Numbered from the stretch's first letter, positions 16,491-25,080 are shown. The stretch is 64,000 nt of DNA from Pseudonocardia ammonioxydans (GCF_900115005.1 NZ_FOUY01000028.1:24669-88668), one strand, 5' to 3'. A program made the numbers and translations. Notes: generated from the letters alone by a model not told the origin.

Positions 16491-17153
16491 GTGGAGGATG
16501 CGGATACCGGCACACGCCGTCCGATGCGGGCCGACGCCAGACTGAACCGCGACCGCATCGTGACCGTCGCACGCCGGCTCGTCGCCGAGCGAGGGCCGGA
16601 CGTCACCACCGAGGAGATCGCCCGCCGGGCCGACGTCGGCGTCGCCACGGTCTACCGTCACTTCCCCGATCGCCCGGCGTTGATCCGCGAGGTGGCGCTC
16701 GGCGGCCTCCGGCAGGTGGTCACGATCGCCCGGGCCGCGGAGGACGAGGAGCCGGATGCCTGGAACGCGCTGTCGCGATTCGTCCTCCGGTCCGCCACGG
16801 AGCTGCGCGTGGCGACCTGGCTCTCCCTCTGGTTCGCCGGCACCTGGGCGGACCTTCGGGCGGACCCCGAGACCCGGCGGCTCCGACGGATCCTGATGAC
16901 GGTTCTGGACCGGATCGTCCGGCGGGCCCAGGCGGAGGGTCACGTGCGCGCCGACATCGGCTCGGCCGACGTCGCCGTGATGCTCGCCGCGCTGTTGCGG
17001 CCGGTTCCGGGGCTGCCGATCGACCGGCCCCACGACGGTGGGGACCGGACCCTCCACCTCATGCTCGACGGCCTGCGCGCGGCACCCCACAACTCCCGGC
17101 TGCCGGACGGCGGGTCGACCGTCGCGGAACTGCTCGACCCCGTCGAGCGTTGA
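16491..17153 (+). CDS. TetR family transcriptional regulator
   Basis: 220-aa repressor. The N-terminal helix-turn-helix is clear (ARLNRDRIVTVARRL, TTEEIARRADVGVATVYRHF), followed by a TetR C-terminal ligand domain with LDRIVRRAQAEGHVRADI, typical of the actinobacterial SbtR-like group. Starts: GTG 16491, six nt after a possible -10, or ATG 16524; neither has a Shine-Dalgarno sequence. Divergent from nat, so the most likely targets are nat, the MDR gene behind it, and itself. The ligand is unknown; an aromatic amine or its derivative would make sense. Confidence 0.88.
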   Translation: MEDADTGTRRPMRADARLNRDRIVTVARRLVAERGPDVTTEEIARRADVGVATVYRHFPDRPALIREVALGGLRQVVTIARAAEDEEPDAWNALSRFVLRSATELRVATWLSLWFAGTWADLRADPETRRLRRILMTVLDRIVRRAQAEGHVRADIGSADVAVMLAALLRPVPGLPIDRPHDGGDRTLHLMLDGLRAAPHNSRLPDGGSTVAELLDPVER

Positions 17154-17165
17154 GCCGCGCCGGGA

Positions 17166-17300
17166 TCAGACCTCGTTGCTGATCTCGATCAGGTTCCCGT
17201 CGGGGTCGCGCAGGTAGACACTGCGCAGCCGGCCCCGCGCGCCGGTCCGCTCGACGTCGGCGACGGTCAGCACGAGGTGATCCAGGTGATCGATGCGCAC
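17166..17300 (-). pseudogene. VOC (glyoxalase/bleomycin resistance) gene with large internal deletion
   Basis: A 44-codon open frame fuses the first strand of a VOC protein (VRIDHLDHLVLTVADVERT) directly to the last strand (GRLRSVYLRDPDGNLIEISNEV). Normal members of this family are about 125 aa, so roughly 80 codons from the middle are missing, and the join keeps the frame. The first metal His (in IDHLDHL) and the final strand with its metal Glu (LIEIS) survive, but the intervening fold is gone. It begins at GTG 17300, divergent from the PPOX gene. Probably non-functional; a tiny peptide could still be made. Confidence 0.8.
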
Positions 17301-17378
17301 GCCGCCGATCCTCGCAGCATGCCGGGCCCGGTGCGGGGTATCCGCCCGCCGGAAGCACACCCGAGGAGAGGACCGACC

Positions 17379-17816
17379 GTGCCCGCCGAGACCCGCAACG
17401 GCCCGACCCTGCACCCGATGACCGAGGAGCTCGCCGGCGGCGCACACTTCGCCTCCGTGTCGACGCTGCTGCCGAGCGGTGCCATCCAGAACCAGACGGT
17501 GTGGGTGACCGCCGAGGACGGCCGGATCGGGGTGAACACCGAGACCCACCGCGTCAAGACGCACAACGTCGAGCGCGACCCCCGCATCACGGTGCTGATC
17601 CGCGACGAGCACGACCCGTACCGCTACGCCGAGGTCCGGGGCCGGGTCACCGGCACCACCACCGGCGACCGGGCCCGGACCCAGGTCGACGAGCTGTCCC
17701 GCAAGTACACGGGGCACGACTACCCGCCCGAGAACATCAAGTCCGAGCGGATCATCCTGTGGGTGACACCGGAGCGGCAGACCGTGATCGACCAGAACCA
17801 CGGCGTGGCCGACTGA
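17379..17816 (+). CDS. PPOX-class F420-dependent oxidoreductase-like protein
   Basis: 145-aa split-beta-barrel protein of the pyridoxamine-5'-phosphate-oxidase-like superfamily. The pattern LAGGAHFASVSTLLPSGAIQNQTVWVTAEDGRIGVNT, followed by RVKTHNVERDPRITVLIRDE and YAEVRGRVT, matches actinobacterial members that bind F420 or FMN. The reaction is not known. GTG 17379 has GAGGAGAGG at ideal distance. Its divergent neighbour is the deleted VOC gene; no operon partner follows closely. Confidence 0.85.
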   Translation: MPAETRNGPTLHPMTEELAGGAHFASVSTLLPSGAIQNQTVWVTAEDGRIGVNTETHRVKTHNVERDPRITVLIRDEHDPYRYAEVRGRVTGTTTGDRARTQVDELSRKYTGHDYPPENIKSERIILWVTPERQTVIDQNHGVAD

Positions 17817-17910
17817 CACCCACACCGGTCGACACGCGGGGCCGGGTTGCTCGAACACACGTTCCGACCTCACCCTTGTACCAGGCACAGTCGAGGGAGG
17901 ACGAGGACAC

Positions 17911-18471
17911 GTGGACGACGATCTGGCGGCCGGTGGTTCCGCCGGCACCAGCGGTACCAGCACCGACGCGCCGGGGACGGCCCCTGCGGAGCCCGACGCC
18001 ACCGCGGCGCCAGGCAGCGCCGCAGGAACGGACGGGCCCGCGGGAGTCGACGGTGCTCCGGGAACCGACGGCGCTCCCGGAACCGACAGCGCTCCAAAAA
18101 CCGACAGCGCTCCCGGAACCGACGGCGATCCGGGAACCGACGGCACGGAGGCGGCGCCCAAGCGCAAGCGCGGGCGGCCGAAGGGGTCGACGGCCCGGAC
18201 CACCCGGGTCGTGACGATGACGCTCACCGTCAGCGGCTCGGCCGACGGCGAGTGGCAGGCCGAGCTCAAGCAGGGCCGCACCTGGGTCGCGCGCGGGCTG
18301 CCGGTGACGGCGTCGGCGGTGTCGGCGGCCGCCGCCGCCCTGCACGAGGATCTGGCACGGCCGGTCGACGAGCTCATCGACAGCGCACGGGCGAGCAAGG
18401 CGGCGCGCGTCGCCGAGCTCGAGGCGGAGCTGGAGCAGGCGCGCAAGGACCTGGCCGAGCTGGAACAGTGA
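17911..18471 (+). CDS. Repeat-rich AT-hook protein, DUF6319-like
   Basis: 186-aa protein in three parts. Residues 1-80 are a low-complexity Gly/Thr/Asp/Pro tail with six-residue repeats (GTDGAP, GTDSAP, KTDSAP, GTDGDP) from 18-bp DNA repeats. Residues about 84-94 form a basic AT-hook (KRKRGRPKGS). The rest is conserved-looking (VVTMTLTVSGSADGEWQAELKQG, then GLPVTASAVSAAAAAL) and ends in a heptad-rich helix (RVAELEAELEQARKDLAELEQ) that could dimerise. I think it matches DUF6319 from memory, but cannot verify this. GTG 17911 follows GAGGACGAGG. An AT-hook plus coiled coil suggests a DNA-binding architectural or regulatory role. Confidence 0.7.
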   Translation: MDDDLAAGGSAGTSGTSTDAPGTAPAEPDATAAPGSAAGTDGPAGVDGAPGTDGAPGTDSAPKTDSAPGTDGDPGTDGTEAAPKRKRGRPKGSTARTTRVVTMTLTVSGSADGEWQAELKQGRTWVARGLPVTASAVSAAAAALHEDLARPVDELIDSARASKAARVAELEAELEQARKDLAELEQ

Positions 18472-18496
18472 CCGCCCGGTGACCCACCCGCCTGCT

Positions 18497-19249
18497 TCAC
18501 CCCAGCAGCGGTCCGAGCCGGTCCGCATGGTCCCGTAGCAGCGCGACCAGGTCCGGATCCGGATCGGTGATCCTCCCGGCCGGCCCGGACAGGGCCAGCC
18601 CCGCGACCAGCCGGCGGTCGGCCGGGGACCGGACGGCCGCAGCCAGACACCCGCGGTCGGGCCGCAGGCCGCCGGTCTGCGCGGCCAGCCCGTCACGGGC
18701 CACGGCCGGCAGCAGCTCGGCCAGCTCGTCGGGGTCGGTGAGGGTCGCCCCGGTCACCGGCCGCAGGTCGCGGACGAGGGCCCGCCAGTCCGCCTGCTCG
18801 GCCAGCAACAACCGCCCGAGCGCGGACGCCTGCGGCAACCGGGCCAGCAGGTCGGGGTCGCTGGGCGGGTGGTCGGGATCGGGGTCGGCGAGGTGCAGCC
18901 GACCGCCGTCGAACACCGCCAGGTGCACGCCCCAGCGGACCATCCCGCGCAGGTGCTCGACCACGGCGCGGGCGGCCGTCGACGGCCGGGGCACGGCGAC
19001 CGGTGAGAGCCGGGCGGCGCGGCGCCCCAGCGCGAACCCGCGCAGGTCCGGCAACCGGACCAGGTACTCGTCCCCCACCAGCAGGTTCAGCACCCGGTAG
19101 GTGGTCGCGGGCGGCAGCCGCAGCGCGGCCGAGATCTCCTTGGCCGTCACCCCCGGTCCGGCGGCGACGACCTCCTCCAGCACGGCCAGCGCCGTCCGGA
19201 CCGCGCGCGGCTGGCGCCCGCTGATCGGCGGCCCGCCCGGGCCCGTCAC
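18497..19249 (-). CDS. IclR family transcriptional regulator
   Basis: 250-aa regulator with an N-terminal winged helix (RTALAVLEEVVAAGPGVTAKEISAALRLPPATTYRVLNLL) and an IclR-type effector domain behind it (VEHLRGMVRWGVHLAVFDGGRLHLAD). The GTG at 19249 overlaps the stop of the permease gene by 4 bp (GTGA), so the regulator is co-translated with the transporter it probably controls. The permease promoter is divergent from the amine permease-oxidase operon, so this IclR protein is the natural candidate for the inverted repeat at 20759-20789. Confidence 0.87.
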   Translation of the reverse strand: MTGPGGPPISGRQPRAVRTALAVLEEVVAAGPGVTAKEISAALRLPPATTYRVLNLLVGDEYLVRLPDLRGFALGRRAARLSPVAVPRPSTAARAVVEHLRGMVRWGVHLAVFDGGRLHLADPDPDHPPSDPDLLARLPQASALGRLLLAEQADWRALVRDLRPVTGATLTDPDELAELLPAVARDGLAAQTGGLRPDRGCLAAAVRSPADRRLVAGLALSGPAGRITDPDPDLVALLRDHADRLGPLLG

Positions 19250-20655
19250 GCGGCCCGGTCCCACACGTCCGAGGCGACCGTCTCGTCGTAGACGCCGAGA
19301 TCACGCAGACCGCCGGGCCGCCGCAGCACCGCGAACCAGGCGGCGGCGGCCAGCAGCGCCGCGAGCAGCACGATCCCGGTGGTCGGGACCGTCACCACGA
19401 ACCCGGCCAGGGCGGCGAGCAGTGCTGGCACCGCCACCACCGCGGTCAGCACCGCCGCCGGGGTGAGTTCCCCGATCCGGCGCAGGAACAACGGCGCCGC
19501 CAGGCAGACCAGGACGTAGGTGATCAGGAACCCGATCGTCGCGCCGGCGAGCAGCGCGACCAGCACCGCACCCGTCGGGACGCCGGCCAGGACCGGCACG
19601 ACGACCGCCGCCGTCGCCGCCGGGACACCGGCCACGGCCGCGACGTGCGGGGTCCGGAACCGCCGGTGCGTGCGGCCCAGCGCCGCCGGGACCGCGCCGT
19701 CGCGGGCCAGCGAGAACAGCACCCGCGACAGCGCCGTCGCCGTCGCCACCGCGCAGGCCAGGAAGGACAGCACCAGGGCGGCGTCGAGCACCGGTGGGAT
19801 CCACCACCAGCCGCGGGCGGTGGCGAGCACCTGGACCGGCTGGGGCTGCGCGGCGAGCCCGCCCGGAACCCCGGCGAACCCGTTGACCTGCACTCCGGCG
19901 GCGAACACGTAGAGCACGCCGGTGATGCCCGCGGTCGCGAGCACCGCCCGGGGCACCGAACGGAACGGACGCCGCGCCTCGGCGCCCAGCGATGTCGCCA
20001 CCTCGAAGCCGATGAACGCCGCGAGCGCGGGCAGCACCCCGGCGACCAGCCCGCCCGCCCCCGGCGACGGCGAGGCGGGCGCGGGCGCCCCGGCGAGCGG
20101 GCCGCCGGCCAGCAGCAGCACGAACACGCCGACCAGCACCGCGACGGCAACCGCTTCGACCAGCAGCACCACCCGTGCCGCGAGCCGCACCCCGCGCACC
20201 ACCAGCGCGGTCACCAGGACGCCGCCGACGAGCGCGGCACCGGCCGGGAACCAGGAGCCGCCCGCCCCGAACGGCGCGAGCAGTGCCCCCAGGTACAACG
20301 CGGCGCCGGCGAGCGCGGCCCCGCACAGCAACAGGTAGCCAGCCACCCCAGCGATGCCGCCGGCGAACGCCGCCGCCGACCCGAGCCCCTGCGCGGTCAG
20401 CGTGTAGAGCCCGCCCGGGGCGGCCATCCGCGTGGTGAACCGGCCGATGCTCGCGGCGACCAGCACCGCAAGGACGGTGGCCGCGACGAACGCCCACACG
20501 GTGTACGGCCCGGCCGTCCCGGCGACGATGACGGGGGTCGCCGCCATCGCCGCCGACGGGGCCGAGCCGGCGATCGACTGGGCGACGACGTCGGCCGGCC
20601 CGAGCCGGCGCCGGACCAGCCCGTGCACCGGCGAACGATCGCGCAGCCCACCCAC
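19246..20655 (-). CDS. APC superfamily amino acid/amine permease
   Basis: 469-aa inner-membrane permease with about twelve hydrophobic helices. The first (LGPADVVAQSIAGSAPSAAMAATPVIV) and the FIGFEVATSLGAEARRPFRSVPRAV motif in mid-protein are typical of APC-family amino acid and amine transporters. I place the start at GTG 20655: GGAGG sits 7 nt upstream, whereas the GTG at 20661 is too close. Its 3' end overlaps the IclR gene. It is divergent from a second APC permease and a copper amine oxidase, so both carriers may import related amines. Confidence 0.87.
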   Translation of the reverse strand: MGGLRDRSPVHGLVRRRLGPADVVAQSIAGSAPSAAMAATPVIVAGTAGPYTVWAFVAATVLAVLVAASIGRFTTRMAAPGGLYTLTAQGLGSAAAFAGGIAGVAGYLLLCGAALAGAALYLGALLAPFGAGGSWFPAGAALVGGVLVTALVVRGVRLAARVVLLVEAVAVAVLVGVFVLLLAGGPLAGAPAPASPSPGAGGLVAGVLPALAAFIGFEVATSLGAEARRPFRSVPRAVLATAGITGVLYVFAAGVQVNGFAGVPGGLAAQPQPVQVLATARGWWWIPPVLDAALVLSFLACAVATATALSRVLFSLARDGAVPAALGRTHRRFRTPHVAAVAGVPAATAAVVVPVLAGVPTGAVLVALLAGATIGFLITYVLVCLAAPLFLRRIGELTPAAVLTAVVAVPALLAALAGFVVTVPTTGIVLLAALLAAAAWFAVLRRPGGLRDLGVYDETVASDVWDRAA

Positions 20656-20758
20656 ACCCACACCTCCGTCCCGGTCAGGCGATGATCGTCGGACCGGCAC
20701 ACTATCGCTCGATGACGACGCCGTGACCAGCGTCGATGGGTCGAATGAGAAAACTCGG

Positions 20759-20789
20759 CCGACGGTTCCCACGCCGCGGGAACGGTCGG
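20759..20789. promoter_or_regulatory. Strong inverted repeat between divergent permease genes
   Basis: Arms of 12 nt (20759-20770 CCGACGGTTCCC; 20778-20789 GGGAACGGTCGG) are complementary except for one pair and flank a 7-nt spacer. It lies 101 bp before the permease-oxidase operon and 104 bp from the divergent permease start, a position suited to controlling both. The IclR regulator encoded behind the divergent permease is the likely binder. Confidence 0.65.
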
Positions 20790-20889
20790 TACGGTGATTC
20801 GCACCACTCGGGACCGGTCGTTGTGCGCGGCGCACGGCAGGAGTGACGGTGCCCGCCGTCCACACCGCCACTCGCCGGAGGAGGCGCCG

Positions 20890-22374
20890 ATGAGCGCACC
20901 ACCGTCCGACCCGCAGGTCCCCGCCCCGACCGGTTCCGCCCGGGCTCCCGGGCACCGGCTGCGGGGCTCGCTCGGCGCAGGCTCGATCGTGTTCATGGTG
21001 GTGGCCGCCGCGGCGCCGCTGACCGTGGTCGCCGGCACCGTCCCGCTCGGTCTCTCGGCGGGCAACGGGGCCGCCTTCCCGGCCACGTTCGCACTCTGCG
21101 CGGTGGTGCTGCTGCTGTTCGCGGTCGGGTTCTGCGCGATGTCCCGGCACGTCCCCGAGGCCGGGGCGTTCTACTCCTACATCGCCCGCGGGCTCGGCGC
21201 CGCGCCCGGGCTCGGGTCGGCGTTCCTCGCGCTCGTCACCTACACCGCGGTGCAGGCCGCGGTGTACGGCTACCTCGGCGCCACCCTCGACGCCGTCGTC
21301 CAGCACTACGGCGGGCCCGCCGTGCCCTGGTACCTCTACGCGGCCGCGGCACTGGTCGTCGCCGGGGTGCTCGGCTTCCGGCACATCGAGCTGTCCGGCA
21401 AGGTGCTGGGCGTCCTGCTGGTCGCCGAGGTCGCGATCGTGCTGGTGTTCGACGCCGTCGTCGCCGTCACCGGCGGGCTCGGCCCCGGCCGGTCCACGGC
21501 GCTGCTGGTGCCCTCGGAGATCCTCTCCGGCTCGCTCGGCATCGCGATCATGTTCGCGATCGCGTCGTTCATCGGGTTCGAGGCGACCGCGGTGTTCCGC
21601 GACGAGGCCCGCGACCCCGAGCGCACCGTCCCGCGCGCCACCTACCTCGCACTGGTGCTGATCGGCGCGTTCTACACGGTCTCGGCGTGGGCGGTGGTCT
21701 CCGCCTGGGGCGACGCCGACGCCGTCGCACGGGCCGGCGAGGACCCCGGCAACATGATCGTCTCGACGATCACCGCCGTGCTCGGCCCCGTCGGCGGGGA
21801 CGTGGCCCAGGTCCTGCTGGTGACCAGCCTGTTCGCCGCGCTCCTGTCGTTCCACAACGTGCTGGCGCGCTACCTGTTCGCGCTCGGCAACGCCGGGACG
21901 ATGCCCGGGGCGTTCGGCCGCAGCCACCCCCGGCACGCCTCGCCGCACGCGGCGTCGCTCGCCCAGTCGGGGACGGCGCTGCTGCTGATCGTGGTCTTCG
22001 CCGTGACCGGGATGGACCCGGTGACCCAGGTGTTCGCCTGGATGGCCGGCACCGCGACCCTCGGCGTACTGACCCTGATGGCGCTGACCTGCCTGGCCGT
22101 GCTCGTGTTCTTCGCCCGGTCCCGCGCCGACCGCAGGCTCTGGCACACCCGGCTCGCCCCGGCACTCGGCCTGGCCGGGCTGCTGACCTGCCTCGCGCTG
22201 ACCGTCGCGAACTTCCCGACCTTGATCGGCGGCTCGCCCGCGCTGGCGACCGCGATCGGCGCCGTCCTCGTCGTCGCGTTCGCCGGGGGTGCCCTGTGGT
22301 CCCGGCGCGTGCCGCACCCCGTTCCCGTCCAGGTCTCAACCCGACACACCGTCGACACCACGGAGGATCGATGA
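20890..22374 (+). CDS. APC superfamily permease, probable amine uptake
   Basis: 494-aa permease with about twelve transmembrane helices. GSIVFMVVAAAAPLTVVAGTVP in the first helix and the FIGFEATAVFRDEARDPERTVPRATY motif in the middle mark the APC superfamily. ATG 20890 follows GGAGGAGG; the earlier in-frame ATG lacks support. The stop overlaps the start of the copper amine oxidase by 4 bp (ATGA), so transport and oxidation of the same substrate are co-translated. A primary amine such as phenethylamine, tyramine or a polyamine would fit; the sequence does not decide. Confidence 0.88.
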   Translation: MSAPPSDPQVPAPTGSARAPGHRLRGSLGAGSIVFMVVAAAAPLTVVAGTVPLGLSAGNGAAFPATFALCAVVLLLFAVGFCAMSRHVPEAGAFYSYIARGLGAAPGLGSAFLALVTYTAVQAAVYGYLGATLDAVVQHYGGPAVPWYLYAAAALVVAGVLGFRHIELSGKVLGVLLVAEVAIVLVFDAVVAVTGGLGPGRSTALLVPSEILSGSLGIAIMFAIASFIGFEATAVFRDEARDPERTVPRATYLALVLIGAFYTVSAWAVVSAWGDADAVARAGEDPGNMIVSTITAVLGPVGGDVAQVLLVTSLFAALLSFHNVLARYLFALGNAGTMPGAFGRSHPRHASPHAASLAQSGTALLLIVVFAVTGMDPVTQVFAWMAGTATLGVLTLMALTCLAVLVFFARSRADRRLWHTRLAPALGLAGLLTCLALTVANFPTLIGGSPALATAIGAVLVVAFAGGALWSRRVPHPVPVQVSTRHTVDTTEDR

Positions 22375-24272
22375 CCGCCGTCCAGGAGCCCCGCACCCAC
22401 GCCGGGCACCCGCTGACCATGACCACCGAGGCCGAGGTCACCGCGGTCCGGGAGGTACTCGCCGCGGCCGGGATGCTCGGCGAGCACGTCCGGTACGCCT
22501 TCTTCGCGCCGGAGGAACCCGCCAAGGCCGACGTCCTGGCGTTCGACGGCGGGGAGCCCGAGCGCCGCTTCCGGGCCGTCCTGCTGGACCTGTCGTCCGG
22601 CCGGTCCTGGGACACCGTCGTGTCCGCGACCGCGCGCGAGCTGGTGTCCTGCCGGGAGCTGGAGCCCGAGCACGACGGCCAGCCGCCGATCATCGACTCG
22701 GAGTTCGAGTTCATCGAGGACGTGCTCAACGGCTCTCCCGACTGGCTGGCCGCGCTGGAGAAGCGCGGGATCGAGCCGGCGTCGGTGCGGGCGGTCCCGC
22801 TCTCGGCCGGGGTCTACGACTACCCGGAGGAGAAGGGTCGCCGGATCGCCCGCGCGTTCGGGTTCCGGCAGGACTTCGAGGCCGACCACCCGTGGGCGCA
22901 CCCGATCGACGGGCTGGTCGCCTACATCGACCTCACCGCCCGCAGCGTCGACCGGGTGGTCGACTCCGGCGTCGTCGACGTGCCGCAGGCCGGTGGCAAC
23001 TTCGACGACCCGTCCGTGCAGGGCGAGCACATGACCTCGCTGAAGCCGATCGAGATCACCCAGCCCGAGGGGCGCTCGTTCACCGTGACCGACGGTCGCG
23101 TCCGCTGGGGCAAGTGGGACCTGCGGATCGGGTTCAACGAGCGCGAGGGCCTGACGCTGCACCAGATCGCCTTCGACGAGCGGCCCGTCTGCTACCGGGC
23201 CTCGGTCGCCGAGATGGTGGTGCCCTACGCCGATCCGGCGCCGGTGCGCTTCTGGCAGAACTACTTCGACTGCGGCGAGTACATGTTCGCCCGCTACGCC
23301 GACTCGCTGCAGCTGGGTTGCGACTGCCTGGGCGACATCCACTACGTGGACGCCACCATCGCCGACGACTTCGGCAACCCGAAGACCATCGGCAACGCGA
23401 TCTGCATGCACGAGGAGGACTACGGCGTCCTCTGGAAGCACTCCGACATCTTCACCGGGTCCCGCGAGGTGCGCCGCCAGCGCCGGCTGGTGATCTCGTT
23501 CTTCACCCCGATCGGCAACTACGACTACGGCTTCTACTGGTACCTCTACCTCGACGGCACGATCGAGCTGGAGTGCAAGGCGACCGGCATCGTGTTCACC
23601 TCCGGCACGCCGGGCGAGTACGCCACCGAGATCGCGCCCGGCCTCGGCGCGCCGTACCACCAGCACCTGTTCTCGGCGCGGCTGGACATGACCGTCGACG
23701 GCCTGACCAACGCCGTCGAGGAGGTGGAGGCGGCGCGCGTCCCGATGGGCGAGGCCAACCCCTACGGCAACGCCTTCGCCCGCCGCTCGACCCGGCTGAC
23801 CCGCGAGTCCGAGGCGCAGCGCGACGCCGCGCCGGGCACCGGGCGGGTCTGGCACGTGGTCAACCCCGAGAAGCGCAACGCGCTCGGGCAACCGGTCGGG
23901 TACGTGCTGCACCCGCTGGGGCAGCCGACCCTGCTCGCCGACGAGGCGTCGTCGATCCACGCGCGGGCGACGTTCGCGTCGAAGGCGTTGTGGGTGACCC
24001 GCTACGACCCGGCCGAGCGCTACTCGGCGGGCGACTTCGTCAACCAGAACCCGGGCGGGGCCGGGCTGCCGTCCTACGTGGCGGCCGACCGCGACATCGA
24101 CGGCGAGGACGTCGTGCTGTGGCACACGTTCGGGCTGACGCACTTCCCGCGTCCGGAGGACTGGCCGGTCATGCCGGTCGATTACACGGGTTTCACGCTG
24201 AAGCCGGCCGGGTTCTTCGACCGGAACCCGGCGCTCGACGTGCCGCCGACGACGGCGAAGCACTGCCACTGA
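22371..24272 (+). CDS. Primary-amine oxidase, copper/topaquinone-dependent
   Basis: Oxidises primary amines to aldehydes with release of ammonia and hydrogen peroxide. At 633 aa it matches bacterial copper amine oxidases such as the Arthrobacter enzyme in length and layout. The topaquinone precursor is Tyr384 in IGNYDYG; copper ligands are His430 and His432 (PYHQHLFSARLD) and His591 (LTHFPRPEDWP). The N2/N3 domains precede the catalytic barrel. No signal peptide is visible, so it is cytoplasmic. Start ATG 22371, coupled to the upstream permease. The aldehyde product would need a dehydrogenase not found nearby. Confidence 0.95.
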   Translation: MTAVQEPRTHAGHPLTMTTEAEVTAVREVLAAAGMLGEHVRYAFFAPEEPAKADVLAFDGGEPERRFRAVLLDLSSGRSWDTVVSATARELVSCRELEPEHDGQPPIIDSEFEFIEDVLNGSPDWLAALEKRGIEPASVRAVPLSAGVYDYPEEKGRRIARAFGFRQDFEADHPWAHPIDGLVAYIDLTARSVDRVVDSGVVDVPQAGGNFDDPSVQGEHMTSLKPIEITQPEGRSFTVTDGRVRWGKWDLRIGFNEREGLTLHQIAFDERPVCYRASVAEMVVPYADPAPVRFWQNYFDCGEYMFARYADSLQLGCDCLGDIHYVDATIADDFGNPKTIGNAICMHEEDYGVLWKHSDIFTGSREVRRQRRLVISFFTPIGNYDYGFYWYLYLDGTIELECKATGIVFTSGTPGEYATEIAPGLGAPYHQHLFSARLDMTVDGLTNAVEEVEAARVPMGEANPYGNAFARRSTRLTRESEAQRDAAPGTGRVWHVVNPEKRNALGQPVGYVLHPLGQPTLLADEASSIHARATFASKALWVTRYDPAERYSAGDFVNQNPGGAGLPSYVAADRDIDGEDVVLWHTFGLTHFPRPEDWPVMPVDYTGFTLKPAGFFDRNPALDVPPTTAKHCH

Positions 24273-24336
24273 TCCCGACCGCCTCCCCCGCCCGGGCCGC
24301 GCCCGCACCCGGGCGGGGGATGCACGCCCCGGAGCG

Positions 24337-24376
24337 GGCAACGTCCGGACCCCGCACGTTGCCGGGTCCCGGCAAC
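24337..24376. terminator. Overlapping hairpins after the amine oxidase
   Basis: Two stems share sequence: GGCAACGT (24337-24344) pairs with ACGTTGCC (24356-24363), and GTTGCCGGG (24358-24366) pairs with CCCGGCAAC (24368-24376). They cannot form together. The probable role is termination of the permease-oxidase transcript. Confidence 0.55.
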
Positions 24377-24425
24377 CGACATGGATTCTGCCGCGTCCCG
24401 TGGTAGGTCTCGTGTCAGGGATTCC

Positions 24426-24475
24426 GTACGAGCCTCGTTGGCAGGCCTCGTACCAGAAAGTTGACGTACGAGGAG
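24426..24475 (+). promoter_or_regulatory. Mutually exclusive hairpins over the GreA-like ribosome-binding site
   Basis: CTCGTAC (24447-24453) can pair with GTACGAG at 24426-24432, or, as CCTCGTAC (24446-24453), with GTACGAGG at 24466-24473. The second pairing covers most of the ribosome-binding site GAGGAG (24470-24475), six nt before the GTG start. Two exclusive stems, one masking the ribosome-binding site, is the layout of a translational switch. Whether the transcript begins upstream of it is unknown. Confidence 0.45.
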
Positions 24476-24481
24476 TGCGCC

Positions 24482-24934
24482 GTGACCGTGGACACCAACA
24501 GGATCTGGCTGACCGAGAGCCGCTACGCCGAGCTGAGCGCGGAGCTGCGCGACCTGCTCCAGCAGCGGGCGGTGAGCGGCGCCGCGGACGTGCCGGACGA
24601 CCTGCCGGACACCACGGCGCAGCGCGACCGCGAGCAGCGCATCCGGCGGCTGCAGGAGCTGCTCAGCGACCCGGTCGTCGGCGAGACCCCGCCGGACGAC
24701 GGCGTCGTCGAGCCCGGCATGGAGGTGACGGTCCGCTACGACGACGGCGAGGTCGAGACCTTCCTGCTCGCCCACGACGAGGACCGGGCGCGGGTGTCCA
24801 TGGCCTGCTCCCCCGACTCCCCGCTCGGGCGCGCGCTGCTCGGTTCCCGTCAGGGCGACCACGTCACCTACCAGCTGCCCCACGGCGGCGAGGCCGGCTG
24901 CACGCTGGTGCGGGTGGTGCCGTACGCGACATGA
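24482..24934 (+). CDS. GreA/GreB family transcription elongation factor-like protein
   Basis: 150-aa protein with the two-part Gre layout: an N-terminal helical hairpin (LTESRYAELSAELRDLLQQRA, QRDREQRIRRLQELLSDP) and a C-terminal FKBP-like domain (EPGMEVTVRYDDGEVETFLL, SPDSPLGRALLGSRQGDHVTYQLP). The C-terminal SPLGRALLG is a family hallmark. The tip of the coiled coil carries acidic residues (DVPDDLPDT) as in factors that stimulate RNA cleavage, but the hairpin is shorter than in standard GreA. It may therefore be one of the actinobacterial RNA-polymerase-binding paralogues. GTG 24482 sits behind GAGGAG. Confidence 0.8.
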   Translation: MTVDTNRIWLTESRYAELSAELRDLLQQRAVSGAADVPDDLPDTTAQRDREQRIRRLQELLSDPVVGETPPDDGVVEPGMEVTVRYDDGEVETFLLAHDEDRARVSMACSPDSPLGRALLGSRQGDHVTYQLPHGGEAGCTLVRVVPYAT

Positions 24935-24941
24935 TCTGATC

Positions 24942-24956
24942 TGCCGGGGCCCGGCA
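24942..24956. terminator. Short terminator hairpin
   Basis: TGCCGGG and CCCGGCA are perfect complements around a single base, 7 bp after the GreA-like stop codon. Confidence 0.5.
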
Positions 24957-25080
24957 ACCACGGGAGGCAGGACCGGGGGCGCTCGCGCGCGCCCGGTTGC
25001 GGGTGCCGACGCCCCGGCAGAGGATCGCGCGGTGGCCGTCGTGCCCCGACGCGAGCGCGGAACCACGGCACGGAGGGGCA

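Noticed and set aside
20656..22317. N-terminal 550 residues of the long minus-strand frame that contains the permease
   Set aside because: This part is antisense to the second permease gene and begins to look like a transporter only at 20655.
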